Source of the DNA: Oscillospiraceae bacterium
Lineage (GTDB): Bacteria > Bacillota > Clostridia > Oscillospirales > Ruminococcaceae
DNA length: 64,000 nt
Reading direction: 5' to 3'
NCBI GenBank assembly: GCA_015067215.1
Contig: SVMW01000010.1
Location: forward strand, 1-64,000
Part shown: positions 18,281 to 28,379 of the stretch, piece after piece
Position numbering within the stretch: the stretch's first letter is position 1
Layout: every line of letters begins with the position of its first letter
Notes under the pieces: model-generated
Told to the model about the DNA's origin: nothing
What the model saw: only the letters and a program-made list of their open reading frames with translations
The model's database searches: none
Translations under genes and position numbers: made by a program

Positions 18281-18320
18281 AAACAAACATCCTGACAGCT
18301 TTGTCGGGATGTTTGTTTAT
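18281..18320 (+). terminator. Terminator of the amidase gene
   Basis: ACAAACATCCTGACA / TTGTCGGGATGTTTGT long hairpin, then TTTAT. Confidence 0.85.
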
Positions 18321-18344
18321 AACTGTTTTATTAAAATGTACTGA

Positions 18345-18468
18345 TTAAAGCTGTTTTTCAATTGCAGCTTAAAGGTTTTTCATATCGGTAGGTTCAAAAC
18401 GGGATACAATTTCACCGTCACGATTGATAAGAAATTTAGTGAAATTCCATATAAAAAAGGAAACACAA
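18345..18468 (-). pseudogene. Glutathione peroxidase C-terminal remnant
   Basis: On the minus strand a short frame reads FIWNFTKFLINRDGEIVSRF, then EPTDMKNL, a stop (TAA), and AAIEKQL before a second stop. WNFTKFL-x-(D/N)-R-x-G-x-(V/I)-x-R-F-x-P is the C-terminal signature of glutathione peroxidases (BtuE/Gpx). Replacing the first TAA by GAA would restore the expected KNLEAAIEKQL end. The catalytic N-terminal two thirds are absent; upstream of about 18470 no homology can be seen. It is therefore a dead fragment, not a gene. Confidence 0.7.
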
Positions 18469-18493
18469 GCAAATACAACATGAATTAATATAA

Positions 18494-18543
18494 TAAAAAG
18501 TGTTAAGAGGGGGATATCTTAACCCATCTTAACACTTTTATTG
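18494..18543. terminator. Terminator downstream of the ZIP transporter
   Basis: AAAAGTGTTAAGA / TCTTAACACTTTT arms around an 18-20-base GGGGGATATC-containing loop. A-run and T-run flank it; best placed to end the minus-strand transporter. Confidence 0.8.
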
Positions 18544-18561
18544 TTACAATATGTTTGTGCA

Positions 18562-19401
18562 TTATGCAAAGATAATCAGCAAGCCTACAAGCATACCGAA
18601 AATAGTTGAAAATGCAGGCAGTTTGCTGTGATACATAAGTATCGACTGTGGAACAATTTCGCCAAAAACAACATACAGCATTGCACCGCTTGCAAAACCA
18701 AGGCTTAATGCAAGCCCCAGAGCACCAAGTTCTCCAATCATATAACCAAGCAAAGCACCAATTATAGTAGGAACCCCTGACATGGCGGTAATAAAAACAG
18801 CCTTTGCCTTACCCATACCGCCGCTGATAAGAGGTACTGAAACTGCCATACCTTCAGGGATATTATGCAGCCCTATCAATATTGCAAGCACAAGTGCAGA
18901 ACTGCCCATAACACCATCGTTACTTGCGTAGGAAGCACCGATAGTCATGCCTTCAGGAATATTGTGCAGTGCAATTGCACAGGCCATAATAACCCCGGCA
19001 ATAAACAAAGACACTTTGTTGTCCTGTCTGGACTGATGATGTTCAAAATGGTCACTGTGGATAAGTTCGTCAAGGTCATCCGCTGTTTTTGGATGGTTTT
19101 CATCTATATGGGGAATTTCAGGATTGGTTTTGAGGTCGATAATATAGTTAAGAATATAGATAACTGCTACACCAAGTGCGATTGAAAAAATAACAAAATA
19201 TATTCCGATATTTGTCTCGATAGCTTCGGTCACAAGGTCAAAGCATACTACGCTCAGCATAACACCAGCAGCAAAGCTGAGCAATATACTTGCAATGCGG
19301 TTGGAATCTTTCTGCAGCATTGCACCTATAATGCCTCCAAGCCCTGTGCCTGCAACACCTGCAATGGCGGTTGTAACAATCAAAGTTTCAATAACTCCCA
19401 T
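18562..19401 (-). CDS. ZIP-family metal transporter (ZupT-like)
   Basis: A 279-residue membrane protein with eight predicted helices that imports divalent metals such as Zn or Fe/Mn. The two metal-site helices carry HNIPEG at residues 146-151 and 179-184. A cytoplasmic His/Asp-rich loop (about 98-127) probably buffers metal. GGAG stands 8 bases before the ATG at 19401; an in-frame ATG four codons upstream lacks an RBS. Metal specificity is not decided by sequence. Confidence 0.92.
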   Translation of the reverse strand: MGVIETLIVTTAIAGVAGTGLGGIIGAMLQKDSNRIASILLSFAAGVMLSVVCFDLVTEAIETNIGIYFVIFSIALGVAVIYILNYIIDLKTNPEIPHIDENHPKTADDLDELIHSDHFEHHQSRQDNKVSLFIAGVIMACAIALHNIPEGMTIGASYASNDGVMGSSALVLAILIGLHNIPEGMAVSVPLISGGMGKAKAVFITAMSGVPTIIGALLGYMIGELGALGLALSLGFASGAMLYVVFGEIVPQSILMYHSKLPAFSTIFGMLVGLLIIFA

Positions 19402-19545
19402 ATTTATCTCCATATATATAATTGTTTATATAATACTGTAATAATTTGTAAAATAACCATATAGATAATATCACATAGATAAAGGTAATACAATATGTTG
19501 CACTAATAATATATAAAATGTAACGTTTATATAAATCACATTGTA

Positions 19546-19580
19546 AGAAAAAAAGCAGCATAGAAAATCTATGCTGCTTT
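19546..19580 (-). terminator. Terminator of tRNA-Leu
   Basis: AAGCAGCATAGA / TCTATGCTGCTT hairpin directly after the tRNA, with a minus-strand T-run. Confidence 0.85.
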
Positions 19581-19582
19581 AA

Positions 19583-19666
19583 TGGTGCGCGTGAAGGGAC
19601 TTGAACCCCCACGTCGTAGACACCAGATCCTAAGTCTGGCGCGTCTGCCAATTCCGCCACACGCGC
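19583..19666 (-). tRNA. tRNA-Leu (anticodon UAG)
   Basis: Acceptor GCGCGTG / CACGCGC, GGCGGAATTGGCAGACGCG D-arm, anticodon stem CCAGA-CTTAGGA-TCTGG with UAG anticodon, a long variable arm typical of class II tRNAs, and GGTTCAAGTCC in the T-arm. The 3' ACCA is encoded in the DNA. A 90-codon frame across this gene (MAELADAPDLGSG...) is the familiar tRNA-Leu shadow and is not a protein. Confidence 0.97.
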
Positions 19667-19688
19667 ATTTGGTGGCTTAAAATAAATT

Positions 19689-19713
19689 GGTGCTATCCGT
19701 GAAGAATAGCACC
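19689..19713 (-). terminator. Probable terminator of the Na/Pi cotransporter
   Basis: GGTGCTAT / ATAGCACC hairpin 35 bases past the stop, followed on the minus strand by an A/T-rich tract with only a modest T-run. Confidence 0.55.
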
Positions 19714-19747
19714 TTAATATTATATTTCAATTAACTTTTTTTGTCAA

Positions 19748-21493
19748 TTAAATTTTGTACTGAGCTCTCATTTTATCAAGCATGGAATAGTAGTTTTCGG
19801 CACTGTCTTCTTTAAGGCTCTTTACATAACCGTGAGGTGCAAAACTGTCGCCTTCTGCTTCGATAATTGCAATTGCAATGTTGGAGCAGTGGTCAGCAAT
19901 TCTTTTGCAGTTGTTGAGCAGTTCTGAAAGGGAGAAGCCAAGTTCAATTGTACAGTGGTTGTTTTTAAGTCTTTCAATATGAAGATTCTTGATTTCTCTT
20001 GCAATTTCATCAATAACTTTTTCAAGAGGTTCAACTCGGAGAGCAACTTTGGAATCTTCGTTTACAAAAGCATCCATTGTAAGTGATACAATTTCAAGCA
20101 CAGCGTTTTTGAGAACTCGGATTTCTTCATTTGCCTGTGCAGAGAATTCAACATCTTTTTCGTGCATTTCTTTTGAAAGCTTGGAAATATTGAGAGCATG
20201 GTCTCCAAGACGTTCAAAGTCGCCGATAATATGCAGGATTTTTGTCAGTTCTCTGCTGTCTCTTATACTGAGATCCTGTGCGGAAACTTTAAGCAGATAA
20301 GTGCCAAGATTGTCTTCGTATTTATCAATTTTATTTTCTTTGTGTGCAATTTCTTCCGCAGTATCTTCATCCCATTTTTCAAGTATGGATATAGATTTGA
20401 TAAGTGCATCGCTTGCTTCACTTGCCATTTTACGCAGCGCAATTTTGCTCTGTTCGATAGCAATTGCCGGTGTGTTGATGAGACGTTCGTCCAGAACCTG
20501 GAATTTTTCTTTCTGTTCATCATCTTTGATAGTGAGATAAGCAAGTTTTTCAAGCACACGGTTGAGAGGAAGAAGAATTGCAGTTGCAGTTACGTTGAAG
20601 AGGGTGTGGATAACAGCAATGCCTGCAGCATTGATGCTGTCTCCGATAAATTCAAATCCGATTACAGCATTAAGAGTGTAGAAGATAATCATAAAGCCCA
20701 GAGAGCCTATAACGTTGAAGTACAGGTGAACAACAGCAGTTCTTCTTGCGTTTTTATTTGCACCAAAGCAGGAGAGAAGAGCTGTTACACAGGTACCGAT
20801 GTTCTGCCCCATAATAATTGGCAATGCACTGCCGTAGGTTACAGCACCTGTAACGGAAAGTGCCTGCAGAATACCAACAGAAGCAGAGGAAGACTGAATA
20901 ACAGCAGTGAGCAATGCACCAACCAGCAAACCGAGAACAGGGTTTGTAAAGAGTGTAAACAGCTGTGTAAATTCAGGCACATTTGCCAATGGTTTTACTG
21001 CACCGGACATAAGGTCCATACCTGTCATAAGGATAGTAAAACCAAGAAGAATAACACCAATGTTCTTTTTCTTTTCCTGTTTTGCTGCCATGTAGAGCAG
21101 AATGCCGATAAAAGCAAGGATAGGAGCAAAGGAGGATGGCTTCATCAGTGTCATAAAAAAGCTGTCACCCTGAATACCGGAAAGTGACAAAATCCAAGCT
21201 GTAACTGTTGTACCAACATTGGCACCCATAATAATACCGATTGCCTGACGCAATGTCATAAAACCGGAGTTAACAAAACCAACAACCATAACTGTTGTGG
21301 CAGAAGAAGACTGAATGATTGCAGTTACAACAAGACCGAGAATAAAGCCTTTAAGTGGACTGGAAGTAAGTTTTTCAAGAATGGAGTGCAGCTTGCTGCC
21401 TGCCTGTTTTTCCAAAGCTTTGCCCATAACATCCATACCATAAAGGAACAGGGCAAGACCGCCTAACAATGTGAATACATTAAAAATACTCAT
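19748..21493 (-). CDS. Na/Pi cotransporter family protein with PhoU-like domain
   Basis: A 581-residue protein. The first 310 residues contain about eight to nine membrane segments with the duplicated Na_Pi_cotrans core: QSSSATTVMVVGFVNSG and, 120 residues later, QSSSASVGILQALSV, the QSSS substrate motif repeated in each half. The last 230 residues are soluble and helical with PhoU-like repeats, likely a cytoplasmic regulatory domain. The family imports phosphate with sodium. GAGGA precedes the ATG. No pst or pho genes are nearby. Confidence 0.93.
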   Translation of the reverse strand: MSIFNVFTLLGGLALFLYGMDVMGKALEKQAGSKLHSILEKLTSSPLKGFILGLVVTAIIQSSSATTVMVVGFVNSGFMTLRQAIGIIMGANVGTTVTAWILSLSGIQGDSFFMTLMKPSSFAPILAFIGILLYMAAKQEKKKNIGVILLGFTILMTGMDLMSGAVKPLANVPEFTQLFTLFTNPVLGLLVGALLTAVIQSSSASVGILQALSVTGAVTYGSALPIIMGQNIGTCVTALLSCFGANKNARRTAVVHLYFNVIGSLGFMIIFYTLNAVIGFEFIGDSINAAGIAVIHTLFNVTATAILLPLNRVLEKLAYLTIKDDEQKEKFQVLDERLINTPAIAIEQSKIALRKMASEASDALIKSISILEKWDEDTAEEIAHKENKIDKYEDNLGTYLLKVSAQDLSIRDSRELTKILHIIGDFERLGDHALNISKLSKEMHEKDVEFSAQANEEIRVLKNAVLEIVSLTMDAFVNEDSKVALRVEPLEKVIDEIAREIKNLHIERLKNNHCTIELGFSLSELLNNCKRIADHCSNIAIAIIEAEGDSFAPHGYVKSLKEDSAENYYSMLDKMRAQYKI

Positions 21494-21647
21494 AATATTT
21501 TCCTCAAATTATTTTTTAAACCATATTTTTTACATTAACAAGTTTAATATACCAATGTAAATGCTTAATGCACGGTTTTGTAAAGTTTGTGTAAAATTCA
21601 CAGCCGAAACAACAGAAAGACAGTGAACAGATATTATGAGCTGAAAA

Positions 21648-21682
21648 TAAAAATCCGACAGAATATTTCTGTCGGATTTTCT
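21648..21682 (-). terminator. Terminator of the MBOAT-DHHW operon
   Basis: AAATCCGACAGA / TCTGTCGGATTT hairpin 20 bases past the DHHW stop; minus-strand T-run. Confidence 0.85.
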
Positions 21683-21700
21683 GTGTGTTGTTATATTATT

Positions 21701-22819
21701 TTACTGATTGTACATATTCAGCTTTGGCACATAAATGTCAGTATCGATTGTTTCGCTGTTGTACATTACAAGCACGTGGTCATATTCATTTTCAAGCATA
21801 AGCTGTCTTACGCTGGAAGAATGGAAACGCAGGTCAATTACATCAACCTGTTCAAAATCACCTGTAAGAAATGGAACAAAACAGTTTGCATAACTGTCCT
21901 TAATTACCAGTATTTTACCTTCGCCATCACCCTTAATGGTGCTGAAACCGTTGTTGCCCTGCAAAAACATAGCGTATTTGTCACGGACTTCAAGTTTTGA
22001 ATAATCGTAAATCGGGGATACAGTGCCCATAATTTCAATTTCGCTGTCATTTTCAATGTAGGTCATAACATCGGGTTTTACATTAAAGTTTTTGGATTTT
22101 GAATAATGTGTACCCAAAAAGTTTTCAACCTCCACAAATGTAAACTCATCAGCACTGCGGGGGGACAAACCGTTTGAAGTCATAAAATCAGTATAGGCAT
22201 AGTATGCACCAAGGCTTGTCCAGTGGTGGTCGGTTCTGTAATAGATATACTCATCATTGTGAGTTTTGAGTGTATCAGTCACATCCAGCAGGTTTTCATT
22301 ACCAACAAGATTTTTCAGCTGACCGATAACAACAGTTGCATCGTTTACAGGAGAGGCGGGTTTAACCTTGTCTGTCATAACGGAAGGTGCAGTTGGCACC
22401 AGCATAACGTCTATGTCAAATTCAGGGTTGTTTGCAACAAAAGCGCCGATAGCATTTACATTTTTATCACGCTGTGTTGTATCGGCAGCAAGCACTTTTG
22501 TGAACAGATAACCGTCGTCACCATATACAATGCCGTTGTTTTCTCCTTTGCCGAGAACAGATTCGCTTATACTTTTAAGACTTATCCAGCTGTTTCTTAC
22601 GATAAAATGGTCTTCGGTGAAATCTTCAATTTTAGGCGTGTATTCATTGTTGATGAGTGATTTAAGGCTGAAAGCAGGGAATTTTGCAAGATCTCTGTTT
22701 TCAAGTTCTGATGTTTCATACTGAGGTGAGAAGAGGTCAACCACACTGAGTGCATACAAAAATACCGCAAAAAAGATTACAAGCGGGTATTTTTTTAAAT
22801 TTTTAAACAAATTTTTCAT
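21701..22819 (-). CDS. DHHW-motif protein, AlgX/AlgJ-like
   Basis: A 372-residue membrane-anchored extracytoplasmic protein (signal anchor about 11-30). It has the ENRDLAKFP stretch (40-48) and the TDHHWT motif (196-201) that define the DHHW family, related to AlgJ/AlgX SGNH-like acetyltransferases. The C-terminal LVIKDSY-type block (ILVIKDSYANCF) supplies the second catalytic element. It starts 16 bases after the MBOAT gene and shares its operon: MBOAT moves an acyl group across the membrane and this protein transfers it to a surface polysaccharide. The acceptor polymer is unknown. Confidence 0.87.
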   Translation of the reverse strand: MKNLFKNLKKYPLVIFFAVFLYALSVVDLFSPQYETSELENRDLAKFPAFSLKSLINNEYTPKIEDFTEDHFIVRNSWISLKSISESVLGKGENNGIVYGDDGYLFTKVLAADTTQRDKNVNAIGAFVANNPEFDIDVMLVPTAPSVMTDKVKPASPVNDATVVIGQLKNLVGNENLLDVTDTLKTHNDEYIYYRTDHHWTSLGAYYAYTDFMTSNGLSPRSADEFTFVEVENFLGTHYSKSKNFNVKPDVMTYIENDSEIEIMGTVSPIYDYSKLEVRDKYAMFLQGNNGFSTIKGDGEGKILVIKDSYANCFVPFLTGDFEQVDVIDLRFHSSSVRQLMLENEYDHVLVMYNSETIDTDIYVPKLNMYNQ

Positions 22820-22835
22820 TTAAAATTACCTCCCG

Positions 22836-24215
22836 CTAAAATCTGAAATAGATAAATGGATTGTAGGTTGAATCCACAAGATAAGCAATTGACAAAAGCA
22901 TAATAGCTGTAAGCAATGGAATCATTACAAAATTGTTATCTTTGAATTTGTCGTGGAATTTTGTAGTAAGTGGGGTAGAGCAAAGAATACCAATAACAAT
23001 GGAAACAATATAGCTGCCAAAATAATAGCCAAATCTGGCATCAGGTGTAAAGCTGAACAGTGTAACAATAAAGCTGCCCAGTGTAGGCAGGTCTGTAATG
23101 TAGAAAATTGCCCAACCGATTAAGAAACCAAGAATGGTGTACATTCTTGCAAAAACAGGGTGTTTCTGCAGAAATTTAAGCAAAAATACTTTTTCAACAG
23201 CAAGGAGCATAAAGTAGTACAAGCCCCAAAGCATAAAGTTCCAGTCTGCACCGTGCCAGAACCCTGTGAGGAACCACACAACGAGCATATTGAGAATCTG
23301 TCTTTTAAGACCTTTTCTGTTGCCTCCGAGAGGAATATATACATATTCCCTGAACCATCCGCTCAAAGTCATATGCCAGCGGCGCCAGAATTCTGTAATG
23401 CTCTTGGAAATATATGGAAGATTAAAGTTCTGTGGAAAATCGAAGCCCAGCATTTTGCCAAGACCGATTGCCATAAGGGAATAACCAGAAAAGTCAAAAT
23501 AAATCTGCAAAGCATAAGCGACAATACCAAGCCATGCAAGGGGGGTACCCACAGCAAAACCCATTGTTTCAATGTCTGTCCACAAAGCACCGACATTGTT
23601 TGCAATGAGCACCTTTTTGCCCATACCAAGGATAAACCATTTGATACCTTCGTTTATGCCGTCAAGTGTAATTCTGCCCTCATAGGTGTTGAGCTTTTCG
23701 TTGATATCTGTGTATTTGACAATAGGGCCTGCAATAAGCTGCGGGAACATTGTAACAAAGGCAGAAAAGTTTATGATGTTTTTTTCTGCAGCAACCTTGC
23801 CTCTGTAAACATCAATAGTATAACTCATTGTCTGGAAGGTATAAAAACTTATACCCAAAGGCAGAGTTATATGCAAAAGCGGGATATTTGTTCCAAAGAA
23901 ATTGTTGATATTTACAATAAAGAAATCGGTGTATTTAAAGAAAAGCAGACAGCCCAGGTTAAATACCATTGAGCAGGCAAGGCATATCTTTTTTATTTTC
24001 TGATTGTCACGGTTTCTTTCAATTGTTCTGGAAGAGAAAAAGTCCACAACTGTACTTGCTATCATAATAGGAAAGTACTTAACCTCACCCCAGGAATAAA
24101 ATATCAGGCTGACAATTGTGATAATACCGTTTTTGTATTTGTAGGGCACAATGTAATATATAAGTAAAACCACAGGTAAAAACCTGAACAGAAAAAATAT
24201 ATTACTGAAAATCAA
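22836..24215 (-). CDS. MBOAT-family O-acyltransferase (AlgI/DltB-like)
   Basis: A 459-residue polytopic membrane protein (about 11 helices) that passes acetyl or acyl groups from a cytoplasmic donor to the cell surface. The family blocks FWRRWHMTLSGWFREYVYIPLGG and the catalytic-His motif GFWHGADWNF are intact. The start is a TTG with GGAGG 8 bases upstream; no ATG fits. The DHHW partner follows directly and a DUF4358 lipoprotein gene precedes, an arrangement common in Clostridia. Length matches AlgI (about 460-500). Confidence 0.94.
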   Translation of the reverse strand: MIFSNIFFLFRFLPVVLLIYYIVPYKYKNGIITIVSLIFYSWGEVKYFPIMIASTVVDFFSSRTIERNRDNQKIKKICLACSMVFNLGCLLFFKYTDFFIVNINNFFGTNIPLLHITLPLGISFYTFQTMSYTIDVYRGKVAAEKNIINFSAFVTMFPQLIAGPIVKYTDINEKLNTYEGRITLDGINEGIKWFILGMGKKVLIANNVGALWTDIETMGFAVGTPLAWLGIVAYALQIYFDFSGYSLMAIGLGKMLGFDFPQNFNLPYISKSITEFWRRWHMTLSGWFREYVYIPLGGNRKGLKRQILNMLVVWFLTGFWHGADWNFMLWGLYYFMLLAVEKVFLLKFLQKHPVFARMYTILGFLIGWAIFYITDLPTLGSFIVTLFSFTPDARFGYYFGSYIVSIVIGILCSTPLTTKFHDKFKDNNFVMIPLLTAIMLLSIAYLVDSTYNPFIYFRF

Positions 24216-24243
24216 AATCTGGTCCTCCGGATTTATAAACTAT

Positions 24244-24280
24244 AAAAAAGTCGGAGTCGCTTATAACTCCGACTTTTTAT
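24244..24280 (-). terminator. Hairpin between DUF4358 and MBOAT genes
   Basis: AAAAAGTCGGAGT / ACTCCGACTTTTT hairpin with minus-strand T-run after the DUF4358 gene. It may partly separate expression of the lipoprotein from the MBOAT gene 80 bases on. Confidence 0.8.
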
Positions 24281-24294
24281 TTATTCAAATAAAA

Positions 24295-24798
24295 TTATTT
24301 GAAAGCTTCGTCAATTGCTGCATCAACTGGAACGTAAGCAGCGTCAACGCCTTCGTCTTCAACAACTATTGCGTCGCCAAGAATTGCAAGAACAACGTAG
24401 TTGCCTTTTACAACAACTCTGCCAGCTTTTGCTTTTTCGTACTGTGGTGCGAGATAAAGTTCAAACTGAGCTGCAACATTGTCTCTGTATGCTTCAAGAG
24501 CTGTTTTAACAACATCAACTTTACCTTCAGCTGCTTCGATAACGATAAGGCGGTCAGCAGAAACGTTTGCCATGCTGTATTTGCCTGCCCAGCTTGCCAT
24601 GTCTTCTGCATTGATGCCAACCATCATTGTGAGTTCTTCTTCTGTAAGGTCGCCTGCCATTGCAACAGGAACAGCTGCGTCAATTTTGGAAACGATTTCG
24701 TTAACATCATAAGATGCTGTTGCTTCGTTGCCGCCGCAAGCTGTGAAGAGGGACATAGAAAGGGCAAGAGCCATAATTACGGATAATACTTTTTTCAT
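24295..24798 (-). CDS. DUF4358 lipoprotein
   Basis: A 167-residue exported lipoprotein: signal peptide with lipobox LFTAC, Cys21. The rest fits DUF4358 (about residues 30-160), with the VNEIVSKIDAAVP start and the AKAGRVVVKGNYVVLAILGD strand near the end. In Clostridia this family is repeatedly encoded beside MBOAT and DHHW genes and is presumed to support surface O-acetylation, but no activity is known. AAAGG upstream of the ATG. Confidence 0.85.
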   Translation of the reverse strand: MKKVLSVIMALALSMSLFTACGGNEATASYDVNEIVSKIDAAVPVAMAGDLTEEELTMMVGINAEDMASWAGKYSMANVSADRLIVIEAAEGKVDVVKTALEAYRDNVAAQFELYLAPQYEKAKAGRVVVKGNYVVLAILGDAIVVEDEGVDAAYVPVDAAIDEAFK

Positions 24799-24908
24799 GT
24801 TTTAACCTTTTACTCCTATTATTGAAAATTGGTAGCTTTTCTTAAGCATTATTATGATATCATAATAATTTGCTTAGTCAATCAAAAAGTAAAAAATTCA
24901 CTTATTTT

Positions 24909-25373
24909 TTACTTTTCTGCAATAAATTCATCAACCAGTACTAAAGTTGTGTCACCACTCTGAACATTTGGTACAATGCTTGTAAGCAGTGTTTTAAAAC
25001 TGCCGGTGGACTGTGTTGCACCTGCAACAACATCAACTGCGCTGATTTTGCCGCTTTCAAGGAACTGATTGATAAGGTCTGAATTGTATTTTGCAGGATA
25101 TGTACCTACGATTGGTTCCATTTCGTTTTTATAGATTTCACTTTCACTTTTAAGGGAACCGTCTTCCATGTTTACTGCATCAAAAACCAATTCTGTAATT
25201 TCGCCGTTTTCAACAGTGATTTCAATATAATCTTTCCAGCCGTAAACATCAAAGTCTTTGTATTCAGCACGGTAGGTACCGTCCTGAAGGTTTGTAAATG
25301 CATCGCTGGCACATGCAGTAAGTGCAAAAATGCACATTATGCAAACAGCGATAAGTCTTGTGAATTTTTTCAT
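24909..25373 (-). CDS. FMN-binding-domain lipoprotein
   Basis: A 154-residue lipoprotein from the ATG at 25373 (AAGGA upstream), with a signal peptide and lipobox ALTAC. The remainder is a single FMN_bind domain: repeated GxYxAEYxDFD and VDVVAGATQSTGSF near the end. D-V-V-A-G-A-T-Q-S corresponds to the flavinylation motif D-x-x-(S/T/A)-G-A-T-x-(T/S) modified by ApbE, so the protein may carry covalent FMN for extracellular electron flow. A 20-residue upstream extension lacks RBS and signal peptide. No apbE or rnf genes are in the window. Confidence 0.82.
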   Translation of the reverse strand: MKKFTRLIAVCIMCIFALTACASDAFTNLQDGTYRAEYKDFDVYGWKDYIEITVENGEITELVFDAVNMEDGSLKSESEIYKNEMEPIVGTYPAKYNSDLINQFLESGKISAVDVVAGATQSTGSFKTLLTSIVPNVQSGDTTLVLVDEFIAEK

Positions 25374-25568
25374 ATAAATAACATCCTTAAATATACATTT
25401 TAAAGGGAAATAATCCCGAAAGTCTTTACCCAAGAGACTTTTAAACGCATCTTCACATAATGAGATACGGTATCATTATATAAAATACTGTATAATTTGT
25501 CAAACAAACTCGCATTTGTTCATAATTTGTTTACATATTTTTATAGGTATAAAAAAATATATATTCTA

Positions 25569-25597
25569 TTGACATTATCAGTTTAACCTTTTAAAAT
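25569..25597 (+). promoter_or_regulatory. Promoter of the Gx transporter (and perhaps groESL)
   Basis: TTGACA (25569-25574), 17-base spacer, TAAAAT (25592-25597). The leader of about 125 bases contains a 13-base direct repeat (ATTGATATACTGC twice, near 25618-25644). Confidence 0.75.
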
Positions 25598-25730
25598 ATA
25601 ATAATGCGTAACTATGTATTGATATACTGCATTGATATACTGCGGGAAAAGTTGCAGCAGTTACAGTACAGTTATTTACAAAAAATCACACCATTCAGGG
25701 TGTATATTATTCTGCAGAAAGGAAACGTCT

Positions 25731-26234
25731 ATGTCACGAAACAAAACAAAAAAAATGACAACAATAGCAATGCTGTTTGCACTTGCAATTGTACTGTCTT
25801 TTGTTGAAAGTCTCATAGCGCCTATATTTGCCCTTCCGCCGGGTGTCAAACTTGGTCTTGGTAACATTGTGGTTATGTACTGCATGGTTTATCTTGGATT
25901 TTCCAGTGCTGTACAGGTTTCCGCACTCAAAGGGTTCTTTTCCTTCCTTACAAGAGGGTTTACTGCGGGGGTACTCAGTTTTACAGGCGGTATTTTTTCC
26001 GTTGTAATAATGTTTTTGCTGCGCAAAGCATTCAAAGACAAAATCAACTATTATACACTGTCTGTGTTTGGTGCCCTGTTCCACAACATCGGTCAGCTTA
26101 CAGCGTTTTCTTTAATGTTCCAGAACGCTGCACCGCTTGCTTATCTGCCGGTGCTTACAGTTTCAGCGGTTGTTATGGGTCTTGTGACAGGTGCAACCTT
26201 AAAGGTTGTTATTCCTGCACTTAAAAGACTTTGA
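25731..26234 (+). CDS. Gx transporter family membrane protein (Hpp synthase component I-like)
   Basis: A 167-residue integral membrane protein with five or six helices, of the Gx transporter family (Pfam Hpre_diP_synt_I). LPPGVKLGLGNIVVMY and KGFFSFLTRGFTAGVLSFTGG are typical. It resembles small ECF-type substrate-binding subunits; despite the old name it is not an enzyme. The ATG at 25731 with AAAGGA upstream is used. It lies 31 bases before groES on the same strand with no terminator between. Confidence 0.85.
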   Translation: MSRNKTKKMTTIAMLFALAIVLSFVESLIAPIFALPPGVKLGLGNIVVMYCMVYLGFSSAVQVSALKGFFSFLTRGFTAGVLSFTGGIFSVVIMFLLRKAFKDKINYYTLSVFGALFHNIGQLTAFSLMFQNAAPLAYLPVLTVSAVVMGLVTGATLKVVIPALKRL

Positions 26235-26265
26235 TTTATAAAAAATTTTAAGGAGATAGATTAAA

Positions 26266-26550
26266 ATGACAATTAAACCATTGTTTGACAAAGTTGTTCT
26301 TCAGAAACCAGAAAAGAAAGAAACAACAAAAAGCGGCATTATCCTTGCTGCTGCAGCAAAGGAAGAACCAGAATTCCTCGAAGTTATCGCAGTAGGTGAC
26401 GGTGCAGTTGTTGAAGGTGTAAAACAGCCAATGATTGTTAAAGTTGGTGACAAAGTTCTGCTTGGCAAACTTGCAGGTACACAGGTTGAAATCGACAAAA
26501 AAGAATACACAATTGTTTCTCAGGAAGAAATCCTTGCAATTGTTGAATAA
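26266..26550 (+). CDS. groS: Co-chaperonin GroES
   Basis: A 94-residue 10-kDa chaperonin subunit that caps GroEL. It begins with TIKPLFDKVVLQ, has the mobile loop (EKKETTKSGIILA) and the KVGDKVLLGKLAG block; full length. AAGGAG precedes the ATG. groEL follows after 20 bases. No CIRCE element (TTAGCACTC-N9-GAGTGCTAA) is seen in the 31 bases upstream or before the preceding gene. Confidence 0.97.
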   Translation: MTIKPLFDKVVLQKPEKKETTKSGIILAAAAKEEPEFLEVIAVGDGAVVEGVKQPMIVKVGDKVLLGKLAGTQVEIDKKEYTIVSQEEILAIVE

Positions 26551-26564
26551 TAAAAGGGAGATAA

Positions 26565-28190
<1,626 letters not shown>

Positions 28191-28202
28191 TTGAAATTAA
28201 AA

Positions 28203-28236
28203 ACTCTGCACAGAGCGTTTCTGTGCAGAGTTTTTG
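28203..28236 (+). terminator. groESL terminator
   Basis: ACTCTGCACAGA / TCTGTGCAGAGT hairpin then TTTTTG. Confidence 0.92.
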
Positions 28237-28379
28237 TAAATAATTGTAATTTTGTATTTTTGTTAACAATTTCGCAACAATTTAAATAAACAATAGTGTT
28301 ATCATAATATAGGTATATAGTTTTGAAAACTATATAAAAAAGTGTGTGAAAACATGTTAATATATTGAGAGGAATAAAA

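Noticed and set aside
19388-19660. 90-codon minus-strand frame starting MAELADAPDLGSG
   Set aside because: It is the well-known translation of a tRNA-Leu gene; the tRNA explains the sequence fully.
20198-21187. 329-codon open frame antisense to the Na/Pi cotransporter
   Set aside because: Antisense shadow; the minus-strand gene has clear family motifs and an RBS.
26236-26265. Possible CIRCE element before groES
   Set aside because: The 30-base gap has only an A+T tract and the RBS; no TTAGCACTC/GAGTGCTAA arms.
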